Source: an uncultured Anaeroplasma sp.
GTDB taxonomy: Bacteria > Bacillota_I > Bacilli_A > Acholeplasmatales > Anaeroplasmataceae
Assembly (NCBI GenBank): GCA_934216145.1
Contig: CAKQBG010000019.1
Span: forward strand, 1-31,302
Direction: 5' to 3'
Length of the DNA: 31,302 bases
Shown here: positions 8,204 to 15,715 of the stretch, one piece after another
Position numbering within the stretch: the first letter of the stretch is position 1
Layout: the number at the start of each line of letters is the position of its first letter
The notes under the pieces: model-generated
What the model saw: the letters and a program-made list of their open reading frames with translations, nothing else
Told to the model about the DNA's origin: nothing
Database searches by the model: none
Program-made: the position numbers and the translations under genes

Positions 8204-9141
8204 AAAAGAAGGTTGAAAAAGAGGTTATCTTTTACGAGATAGCTGATTTTAAATATCATCTAGAGGATGATTTAAGATTAAGTGAAAATACAATTAGTGC
8301 ATATATAAGCGATTTAGAGCAATATGCTTTATATTTAAATACCTATCGTAATATTAGTGAGGTTACTGATATTAAAGAAGAAGATATTGTTTCTTTTATT
8401 GATTCTTTAAAAAGAAAAAAGCTTAGTAAGCAATCTATTTCTAGAAAGCTTATTGCGATAAAGGATTTTCATAAATATTTAAAGAAAGAGGATATTACTA
8501 AAGATGATCCTTCTCTTTACATTGAAGCTCAAAAATCTAATAAGCCTTTACCTGTTGTTTTAACTATTGAAGAGGTTAATACATTACTTGCTTCAATTAA
8601 AACTGATTCAGATATTGGTATTAGAAATAAAGCTATGATGGAAACCTTATATGCATCAGGATTAAGAATTTCTGAACTATTAAGCTTAAAAATAACTGAT
8701 GTACATTTAAGAGAATCCTATTTAACTGTAATTGGTAAAGGGGATAAAGAAAGACTTGTACCATTAGGAGAAATGGCTGTCATTGCCTTACGAAAATATA
8801 TTGAAACCTCTAGAAGAAATTTATCTAAGGGAATTAGAAGTGATTTATTATTTTTTAATTACCAGGGTGGAGAAATGTCTAGACAATATTTTTTTAAATA
8901 TATAAAGAATTTAGCTAAGGAATGTGGAATAACCAAGGAAATATCACCTCATACTATTAGACATAGCTTCGCAACTCATTTACTTGAGGGCGGAACTGAT
9001 TTAAGAGTAGTTCAGGAGCTATTAGGTCATGAGGATATTTCTACTACTCAAATATATACTCATATTGATAGAAGTAAGCTAAAGGAAATATATGATAATA
9101 CCCACCCTTTAGCTCTAAAGAATAAGAAGGAGGAGGAATAA
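8200..9141 (+). CDS. xerD: Site-specific tyrosine recombinase XerD
   Basis: A 313-residue recombinase with an N-terminal SAM-like core-binding domain (about residues 10-100) and a C-terminal catalytic domain. The active-site residues are all present: R156 (ASGLRISELL), K180 (VIGKGDKERLVPL), H251-x2-R254 (HTIRHSFATH), H277 (LLGHEDI) and nucleophile Y286 (TTQIYTH). Xer recombinases resolve chromosome dimers at dif. A strong dif candidate lies about 6 kb downstream at 14638-14665. The xerD-deoB order is the same as in Bacillus subtilis, which supports XerD rather than a phage integrase. Confidence 0.92.
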   Translation: MKKKVEKEVIFYEIADFKYHLEDDLRLSENTISAYISDLEQYALYLNTYRNISEVTDIKEEDIVSFIDSLKRKKLSKQSISRKLIAIKDFHKYLKKEDITKDDPSLYIEAQKSNKPLPVVLTIEEVNTLLASIKTDSDIGIRNKAMMETLYASGLRISELLSLKITDVHLRESYLTVIGKGDKERLVPLGEMAVIALRKYIETSRRNLSKGIRSDLLFFNYQGGEMSRQYFFKYIKNLAKECGITKEISPHTIRHSFATHLLEGGTDLRVVQELLGHEDISTTQIYTHIDRSKLKEIYDNTHPLALKNKKEEE

Positions 9142-9142
9142 A

Positions 9143-10318
9143 ATGTCAAAAAGAGCGTTTGTTATAGTAATGGATTCAGTAGGATGTGGTACTGCTCCAT
9201 TATCTTATAAATATGGTGATGAGGGAGCTAATACCTTAGGCCATATTTCTGAAAAAATGAATGGAATTAATATTAAAACATTAGAATCACTTGGTATTGG
9301 TAATATTACTGATATTGTTGGAGTTAAAAAAATAGAAAATACTATTGCTAGCTATGGTAAGATGGATGAGCTTAGTAATGGCAAGGATACAATGACTGGA
9401 CATTGGGAGTTTATGGGCATTGAAACTAAAAAGCCTTTTTTAACCTTTACTGATACTGGTTTTCCTAAGGAGCTAATTGATGAATTAGAGGAAAAAACAG
9501 GTCATAAGGTAATTGGTAATTATGCTGCATCTGGTACTGAAATATTAAAGGTATTAGGAGAAGAACATATTAAAACAGGTGCGATGATCGTATATACTTC
9601 AAGTGATAGTGTTTTACAAATTGCTTGTCATGAAAAATACTTTGGACTTGAGGAGCTTTATAGAGTTTGTAAAATCGCAAGAGAAATTTGTATGAATGAG
9701 AAATACCTAGTAGGTAGAGTAATTGCTAGGCCATTTGTAGGTGAAAGTAGTGAAACCTTCAAAAGAACTCCAAATCGTCATGATTATGCCTTATCACCAT
9801 CTGATAAAACTGTATTAGATTCATTAAAGGAAAATAATTATGATGTAATAAGTGTAGGTAAAATTAATGATATTTTCAATACTATGGGTATTACAGAATC
9901 TCATAAGAGTGTTTCAAATGAGGATGGAATGAATATTACTATAGATATAGCTAAGCGTGATTTTAATGGATTGTGCTTTGTTAATCTAGTAGATTTTGAT
10001 GCTTTATATGGTCATAGAAGAGATGTATTAGGCTATAAGAAAGCTTTAGAGGAATTTGATTTAAAGCTTAAGGAGCTTATAAATGTATTAAGATGTGATG
10101 ATTTATTAATTATTACAGCAGACCATGGTAATGATCCAACATGGAGAGGTACTGACCATACTAGAGAGTATGTACCATTACTTGTTTATGGTAAGAATTA
10201 TAAATGTGTTAATTTAGGTACTCGTAATACTTTTGCTGATGTCGGAGCGACTATCTCTAAGTTCTTTAATGTTGAAATGCCAAAGATTGGTACTTCTTTT
10301 TTAGGAGAAATAGAATAA
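9143..10318 (+). CDS. deoB: Phosphopentomutase
   Basis: A 391-residue alkaline-phosphatase-superfamily mutase that interconverts ribose-1-P/ribose-5-P and the deoxy sugars in nucleoside salvage. D11 in IVMDSVGCGTAP and the LLIITADHGNDPTW...TDHTREYVPLL block supply the two-manganese site. T85 in KDTMTGHWEFMG corresponds to the phosphorylated threonine. The full length is normal. AAGGAGGAGG sits 5 bases before the ATG, inside the end of xerD. Unlike Bacillus, no purine nucleoside phosphorylase follows. Confidence 0.96.
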   Translation: MSKRAFVIVMDSVGCGTAPLSYKYGDEGANTLGHISEKMNGINIKTLESLGIGNITDIVGVKKIENTIASYGKMDELSNGKDTMTGHWEFMGIETKKPFLTFTDTGFPKELIDELEEKTGHKVIGNYAASGTEILKVLGEEHIKTGAMIVYTSSDSVLQIACHEKYFGLEELYRVCKIAREICMNEKYLVGRVIARPFVGESSETFKRTPNRHDYALSPSDKTVLDSLKENNYDVISVGKINDIFNTMGITESHKSVSNEDGMNITIDIAKRDFNGLCFVNLVDFDALYGHRRDVLGYKKALEEFDLKLKELINVLRCDDLLIITADHGNDPTWRGTDHTREYVPLLVYGKNYKCVNLGTRNTFADVGATISKFFNVEMPKIGTSFLGEIE

Positions 10319-11487
10319 TGGAAAATTTTATTTATAATACTCCAACCAAAATCTTTTTTGGTAGTAGGGAAGAAGAAAAAATAGGAGAAATAATTTCTTC
10401 TTATAATTTCAAAAAGGTTTTATTTCATTATGGTAAATCATCAATAAAAAAATCTGGTCTTTATGATTTAGTAATATCAAAGCTAAAGGAAAATAATATT
10501 CAATTTGTCGAATTAGGTGGAGTTGAACCAAATCCTAAACTATCTTTAGTGTTAAAAGGTGTTGAAATTTGTAAAAAAGAAAACATTGATTTTATATTAG
10601 CTGTAGGAGGAGGTTCAGTCCTTGATTCAGCTAAATTAATCTCTCAAGGAGCATTAGTTGATTTTAATCCTTGGTTATTTTCTATAAAGAAAAAAATATC
10701 AATAAAGCACATTCCAGTTGGAAGTATATTAACTATTAGTGCTGCTGGATCAGATATGTCTAATTCTTGTGTTATTACAAATGATGAGACAAAAGAAAAA
10801 AGAGGTTTTAATTCAGAGGAGAATAGACCCTTATTTTCGATATTAGATCCAGAATTAACCTATACTGTATCAAAATATCAAACTGCCTGTGGCATTACTG
10901 ATATTATGATGCACACCCTAGAAAGATATTTCTCATTAGGTGATGATACTCCACTAACTGATAATATCGCACTTGGATTATTAAAAAGTGTTTATGAGGC
11001 TGGAACAATTGTAATTAATGATCCAACTAATTATAATGCTAGAGCGACTCTAATGTGGGCTAATTCTTTATCGCATAATGGTTTAACATCATGTGGTAGA
11101 AAATTTATAATGAGTGTTCATCAGCTTGAGCATGAGCTTTCAGGAATGTATGATAACATTTCTCATGGGGCAGGACTTGCGGCATTATGGCCATCATGGG
11201 CTAGAGTTTCTTATCGTGGAGCTAAAAATAGATTTAAGAAATTTTCAAATTATATGTTTGGTATAAAAAATACCGAGGATGATTCAGATATATTAGAAGG
11301 TATAACAGCTTTAGAGAATTTCTTTAAGGAAATAGGAATGCCTACTTCATTGCATGAGCTTAATGTAGAAGAGGATAAGCTAGAAGAACTTGCCTATAAT
11401 ACAATGTATAAAAAAACAAGGACACTAAACGATATAATAGAAATAGATTATGATACTGCCTTAGAAATTTTAAAGAAGGCTTATTAA
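10318..11487 (+). CDS. Iron-containing alcohol dehydrogenase (BdhA/YqhD type)
   Basis: A 389-residue group III alcohol dehydrogenase. The N-terminal nucleotide-binding domain carries the GGGSVLDSAK motif (residues 97-106). The metal ligands D195, H199 (GITDIMMH), H268 (SVHQLEHEL) and H283 (SHGAGLA) are all intact and match YqhD/butanol dehydrogenase spacing. Likely reaction: NAD(P)H-dependent reduction of aldehydes to alcohols in fermentation or aldehyde detoxification. The ATG overlaps the deoB stop (TAATG). Next to deoB it could serve aldehyde disposal downstream of deoxyribose-phosphate cleavage, but no deoC is visible. Confidence 0.9.
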   Translation: MENFIYNTPTKIFFGSREEEKIGEIISSYNFKKVLFHYGKSSIKKSGLYDLVISKLKENNIQFVELGGVEPNPKLSLVLKGVEICKKENIDFILAVGGGSVLDSAKLISQGALVDFNPWLFSIKKKISIKHIPVGSILTISAAGSDMSNSCVITNDETKEKRGFNSEENRPLFSILDPELTYTVSKYQTACGITDIMMHTLERYFSLGDDTPLTDNIALGLLKSVYEAGTIVINDPTNYNARATLMWANSLSHNGLTSCGRKFIMSVHQLEHELSGMYDNISHGAGLAALWPSWARVSYRGAKNRFKKFSNYMFGIKNTEDDSDILEGITALENFFKEIGMPTSLHELNVEEDKLEELAYNTMYKKTRTLNDIIEIDYDTALEILKKAY

Positions 11488-11493
11488 TTATAG

Positions 11494-11553
11494 CTGGCTT
11501 ATTTAGCTTAATTTATAGAAATATAAATTTGCTATTTTAGCCAGTTTCATTTT
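11494..11553 (+). terminator. Terminator-like stem at the end of the hemW-xerD-deoB operon
   Basis: CTGGCT (11494-11499) pairs with AGCCAG (11539-11544). Inside it is TAGC/GCTA and a perfect inner hairpin AATTTATA-gaaa-TATAAATT. The T tract after it is short, so termination may be partial. Confidence 0.5.
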
Positions 11554-12349
11554 CGAATCACATCTAGTATTTAAAATGATTTATAATGTTAATTATATAT
11601 AGAAAATACAATCTCCAAAACAATGTAATTGATAAAATATTTTTATCACAAACTAAAAATGTTAGAATTGAAATTTTAAATAAAACATACTCATATAATA
11701 ATTTTGGATATATTTATTACTCTATTTAATTAAAATTAAATATTCAAATATTATAAAAGAACTCCTTTAGCAGAAAAAAAGCATGTCAAAGCGAATTATT
11801 TCATATTATAATTAGTATCAAAAACTAGTATATTTAGATATAATAATGTTAAAATACTATAAATACCAACATCACAAATAGTAATTAAAACTGCTTATAT
11901 AAAGAAAAAAATTATAGTAGCCTATTAATTATATTCATTATTAGGTTTTGAATATTTTTATTCCGATATATAAGAATCTTTAGATATTCAAATAACAAAT
12001 AATGATAAATTTGATTACATCAGATCGACCAATTATAGGAATAATAGAAAAATTTTGTCTTATAAATGATATTGATAACTAGATTGCATTTAGACTTTAA
12101 TGCTATTATTAATATTAATTAATTCATATCATAATAAATAAAACTATTTATGAGATGAAAAATTCTAATAGAGATTCTTAAAACACTATCAACAGTACTT
12201 TCTTACTAGCATTATTTTTCTAATCACCAAATAATAAATGTTCAAAAGAGAATTAGTGATATGTTCCTTAAGACAGGCTCATAAAGATAAAAAATTTCAA
12301 ATTGTTGATAGTTATTAAAACTAGATTAATTAGTTATTAAACTTATCAA

Positions 12350-12378
12350 TTGAAATAATATAAAATATTAATTCTAAT
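12350..12378 (+). promoter_or_regulatory. Weak promoter candidate inside the terminus region
   Basis: TTGAAA (12350-12355), a 17-bp spacer and TCTAAT (12373-12378). It follows the direct repeat AGTTATTAAAAC/AGTTATTAAAC. In such AT-rich sequence a chance match is quite possible. Confidence 0.25.
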
Positions 12379-12442
12379 TTTTAAAATTAAATAGAGAATG
12401 AAAATTTTATTTTTATAGTACTGATTTTCGCTCTCTCACTAC

Positions 12443-12572
12443 AAAAATAAGCCATTTTTTAGAAAACGATTGATTTTAAGGGGTGTTTTTTTGAATTTTT
12501 ATTAATAATGTGATTACTTAATCATTTCATAATGACAAAATTCAAAATAAAGGGAATTTGAGGCTTATTTTT
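12443..12572 (+). repeat. Inverted repeat enclosing about 110 bp
   Basis: AAAAATAAGCC (12443-12453) and GGCTTATTTTT (12562-12572) are a perfect 11-bp inverted repeat; CAC/GTG just outside may extend it. Inside are TGATTA-ct-TAATCA and AAATTC/GAATTT stems. Confidence 0.55.
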
Positions 12573-12805
12573 TGATGTGGTCATTTTCAAACTAAAAATA
12601 TTCAGCATATATTTCAAATTAATAAAATAAAGATTTAGAAAAAAATTTCATGGTAATTTAACTTGAAAAATAAAGAGAAATTTTACATTTAATTTTTAAG
12701 ATTTAAAAGATAATTTTATATCATCAAAAAATATGTATATTTTTAAGAAAAGATTTTTTTATATAATTCATGAAGGTAATTTTGAAGCAATAAAATTTTA
12801 AAAAA

Positions 12806-12832
12806 ATGGCTTTATTAAAGGCATAATTTTTT
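12806..12832 (+). terminator. Weak terminator-like hairpin
   Basis: ATG-g-CTTT-att-AAAG-g-CAT followed by AATTTTTT. One G-G mismatch interrupts the stem. Confidence 0.3.
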
Positions 12833-12881
12833 ATTATCGACTTAGAGTTATTAGAAGCATCTATTATTACTCTATCTCAGA

Positions 12882-13023
12882 TTTATTTTGAGCCTTGTTT
12901 TGAAGCTCCAAAAACTTTATTTTTAGTTTTTATTAGAAGAGAAGTGATATTGATTGTTAATGATGATTGATTTTTTATAAGATCCCATTTTAGTTAGAAC
13001 TCTTTTGATAGGCTCAAAATAAA
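12882..13023 (+). repeat. Perfect 13-bp inverted repeat enclosing 116 bp
   Basis: TTTATTTTGAGCC (12882-12894) and GGCTCAAAATAAA (13011-13023) pair without mismatch. An inner hairpin is AAAAACT/AGTTTTT. The arms end in the same GCC/GGC as the 12443-12572 pair. Confidence 0.6.
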
Positions 13024-13215
13024 GGTCATCAATTTAAAAAAATTAAATTTTATAGTCTTTCATTTGAAGTAAAAAATGCTAAAAGAAGAAATAGAGAGAA
13101 AGCATCAGACTCAATTTCATAGGATTTATAAAAATTGAATTTTAAGAATTTTAAATCTTGGTATAGTAGAAGTCAAAAGAATAATAAAAAGGGAATTTTA
13201 AAAAATTGAGATTAA

Positions 13216-13247
13216 GGACAAGAATGGATTGTCCATTTTTTGTTTTT
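13216..13247 (+). terminator. Strong intrinsic terminator with no upstream gene
   Basis: GGACAA (13216-13221), a 7-base loop and TTGTCC (13229-13234), followed by ATTTTTTGTTTTT. It is oriented to stop plus-strand transcription, although no coding gene precedes it for more than 1.7 kb. Confidence 0.55.
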
Positions 13248-14189
13248 CAATTTGAACGCTTAAAATTACTTATTATTTTTTAAAGTCATTCATTTCAGAC
13301 AAGTTAAAAAAAGTAGTCTTAAATCAATTTGAATTATTTATAAGTAAATTATAGGTCCATTTTTACAAAAACAAAAATTTGAAGGGATTTAAGGCCTTAG
13401 ATGAAGAAGGAGGAAAATGAGTTTATGAGAAGAGAAGTCAAAAAAGAGGAAAAATTGATTTTCGGCTTTCCAAATGGATGAAAGAATTTTAAAGGAAACT
13501 ATATTGCAGTAAGTAACTTTTTATAAGTATCGAGACTAAATGAGTGATAATTAGAATAAATTATTGAAATTAATAATTACAAAATTAAAGTTTCATTTGT
13601 TCTGAACAAAAATAGAATTTTGAGAAATATAGAAGATCTAAAATAAAAAATATATACTTCAGGATCAACCTAAGGGCTATCTAAAAGAAAAAGAAAAAAT
13701 TTCATTAAGCAAATGGTTTTATTTATTTTAATTGTTAGTTTTAAAAACAAGTTATTCTAACTAAAAATATTTGAGAGTGGAAAAAACAGATTTTGAAATT
13801 TTAGAAACTCAAATAGTATTAAAAATTATAAGAAGAGAAAATAATATAAAAAAATAATTTGATGAGTTCTATAAAGCGTTTTTTAAAACAAGATTAATAT
13901 TCAAATATAAATGTAAAAAAGAGCCTAGAAATGTTTGAATTTCAAGCTTAAAAATAGCTTATAAAATTGGTTGAAGAAGTAAGTCATTTTTATAACAATG
14001 AACAAATCAAATAATAAATATTCAAAATTAATACAAGTAGTTTTAAAAATAAGATTAATAATCAAATTAATATTAAAAATCTGATCAAAAATAATCAGGT
14101 TTATTTGGTATTTTAAGTGCGAAAAAGTAGAATAAAAAACAATAAAAATTTCAGTTTATAACTAGTATAAGAAACTAGATATATAAATA

Positions 14190-14207
14190 TATAAAAACGT
14201 TTTTATA
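14190..14207. repeat. Perfect 18-bp palindrome
   Basis: TATAAAAACGTTTTTATA is fully self-complementary with no loop, about 430 bp left of the dif candidate. It could be a dimeric protein site. Confidence 0.5.
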
Positions 14208-14414
14208 AGGATTCAAAATTAGATTAATTAACATTTGATTAAGAAATGCTAAGTCAAAATGTGGTTTTTGCAAATTATATAGATGAGTGCTAAAATGTTT
14301 TTCTAACCATCAAGCTTGGGATCAGAAGGAGAAAATCAAAAAAATAATGCGGATTTTAACCAAGATTGAAAACGTTGTCAGAAAATCAAAAATGAATATG
14401 TTTTGGACAATAAA

Positions 14415-14507
14415 ATGGCTAGCAACGTGACCAAAATCGAGTTTTTGATTCGAAGCAACATGTTCCAGAGACGTTTTTTGAACTGTTTTTAGCCATCGAT
14501 TGGTCAC
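14415..14507 (+). repeat. Interlocked inverted repeats (possible pseudoknot)
   Basis: ATGGCTA (14415-14421) matches TAGCCAT (14490-14496). GTGACCAA-aa-TCGA (14427-14440) matches TCGATTGGTCAC (14496-14507). The arms occur in the order 1-2-1'-2', so both stems together would form an H-type pseudoknot; otherwise they are alternative folds. Confidence 0.5.
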
Positions 14508-14637
14508 ATGAGAAAGAAAAGCTCTAAAATTTTTAAAATAATTTTTTTCAGGAGTAAAAGTGGTAAATAAAAGATTAAATTTTAATTAACAAATTCACAA
14601 TTTTAAAATAGTTCGCATCAGTATTGAATATTTTATT

Positions 14638-14665
14638 GGTTTACATAATATCTATTATGATAACT
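14638..14665 (-). other. dif: dif-like Xer recombination site (replication terminus)
   Basis: Read on the minus strand the 28 bp are an 11-bp arm AGTTATCATAA, a 6-bp centre TAGATA and an 11-bp arm TTATGTAAACC. The right arm agrees with the XerD arm of Bacillus dif (TTATGTAAACT) in 10 of 11 bases. Compared with the Firmicute dif consensus as I remember it, about 22 of 28 bases agree. The two arms are partial inverted repeats (8 of 11). Supporting context: the plus strand changes from G/purine-rich to C/pyrimidine-rich at this point, genes on both sides converge on it, and xerD is nearby. I rate a chance match as unlikely. Confidence 0.8.
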
Positions 14666-15605
14666 TAATTTAAGACGTAAAAATACCAAAAAACAAGTTG
14701 AAATAGTAGTATTATATTCATTTGACTATCTAAAATGACATATTTTTCTTAATTTTCTTTATTTAAACACTTTCACTGCTTTTTATTTGAATATGTTTAG
14801 ACGTATTTTGACTTTCTAACGACAAATCGAAAAAAGTCATTTTGGTTAATTATCTAGCTCATTCTAATTCTCTTATAGGGCTCTCAAAATTCGGATATAA
14901 TTTGAAGCGACCTCTACATAGTTCCATACACCAATTTGAAGCGACCACTTTTAAGGGATATAGCTTAAACTGCTCTTCTCCTTCTTCTTCGCTCCTTCTG
15001 AGAGGGTATTTTAAGAAAAAAATAGAAAAAACAGTTGAAAATCCTCCATGAATGATCTAAAATAATGGAAAATTAAAAATATTCAGGTTTGGATAGAACT
15101 AAGACCAGCTAAAAGACTACATTTAAAATCAATTTTAGACTGTTTTCATCTTATGTTTACTCAAAAATTGACAAATGGCAAAATACAATTTATTTATTTG
15201 ACATAAATAATGTCAAAAGAATGAATATTTTCAAATATCAAATTTGAATTATAAATTAGCCATATTTTCTTCTAGCTTTAAGCTTGATTTTCATTCATTA
15301 TAATAAGTTATCATTCGATATTTATTTTAAGAATATTTGACATAATAATTCAAATTTTGGTAAATTTTTTACTTAATTTTTTCAAATAATTTGTTTACTG
15401 ATTATCATATTTTTAGGTCTACTTTCATATCAAAAATCACCTTTAAAATAATCCTATTTTAGACCTTAAAGTACCACTAAGTTATTCTGAAAATATTAAA
15501 AATAATAATTGACATTATTTATGCATAAAATTAGTTTTTATTTTCTGAGCATATAATCTTCTTCTTTACTTTCTACTATAAGATTACTCTCAAAATTTTC
15601 TAAAT
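14666..15605. other. Gene-free, pyrimidine-skewed region right of the dif site
   Basis: About 0.95 kb without a credible gene, the mirror of the left side in base use. Line 14941-15000 has 18 C to 9 G and a long CTTCTCCTTCTTCTTCGCTC-type tract. It contains a hairpin (TGACTTT/AAAGTCA near 14810-14840), two copies of a 14-bp repeat at 14899-14946, and an open frame of 65 codons without a start on the minus strand (15056-14859). Confidence 0.65.
14899..14946 (+). repeat. Two identical 14-bp direct repeats, 34-bp period
   Basis: AATTTGAAGCGACC occurs at 14899-14912 and 14933-14946. Degraded relatives occur left of dif: TAGCAACGTGACC (14420-14432) and CGAAGCAACAT (about 14451-14461), with a similar ~32-bp spacing. 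Confidence 0.6.
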
Positions 15606-15656
15606 AATAAATAGAGTCTTTAATTATCTTTTAAATAGTTAAAGGCTCTATTTATT
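15606..15656 (+). terminator. 22-bp hairpin closing the terminus region
   Basis: The arms 15606-15627 and 15635-15656 pair over all 22 positions (20 Watson-Crick, 2 G-U in RNA) around a 7-base loop, followed on the plus strand by a T-rich stretch. It would block plus-strand transcription from entering the Fic-like gene antisense, and may also act on the minus strand. Confidence 0.6.
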
Positions 15657-15679
15657 TTATATTTGACATTATTTTAGTC

Positions 15680-15715
15680 AAAAAAAATCTGATGAGAATT
15701 AATTCTCATCAGATT
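15680..15715 (-). terminator. Terminator overlapping the 3' end of the Fic-like gene
   Basis: A perfect 15-bp palindromic stem, AATCTGATGAGAATT/AATTCTCATCAGATT (15686-15715), followed on the minus strand by a run of Ts. The left arm is formed by the last codons and the stop codon sits at the hairpin apex, so coding sequence and terminator are the same DNA. Confidence 0.85.

Larger units (their letters stand above)
11554..14637. other. Gene-free, purine-skewed region left of the dif site
   Basis: About 3.1 kb with stop codons in every frame and no plausible gene. The first 0.85 kb is very AT-rich and contains AACTAG-headed segments at 11823, 12077 and 12319 (spacing 254 and 242). The copy at 12077 resembles units of the 18.6-19.4 kb repeat array. 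From about 12.4 kb the plus strand becomes strongly purine-rich; line 13381-13440 has 20 G to 3 C by hand count. It also holds long inverted repeats, two terminator-like hairpins, and loose ~140-170-bp repeats sharing AAAAYAAGATTAATA near 13745, 13883, 14046 and 14214. Confidence 0.7.

Noticed and set aside
11545..11575. TTCGAATC as a tRNA T-loop
   Set aside because: No acceptor, D or anticodon stem can be formed around it.
14322..14507. 61-codon minus-strand frame as a gene
   Set aside because: No ribosome site, a hydrophobic low-complexity end, and it covers the interlocked inverted repeats. Kept only as a possible decayed fragment.
14415..14507. A second group II intron domain V near dif
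   Set aside because: The stems lack the 34-base domain V shape and the catalytic triad context seen at the window start.
14899..14946. CRISPR-like repeat-spacer pattern
   Set aside because: Only two 14-bp copies with one 20-bp gap, and no cas gene in the window.
14842..15051. 69-codon plus-strand frame as a gene
   Set aside because: It begins with a TTG without a ribosome site and includes the CTTC tract and 14-bp repeats; the composition follows strand skew, not codons.
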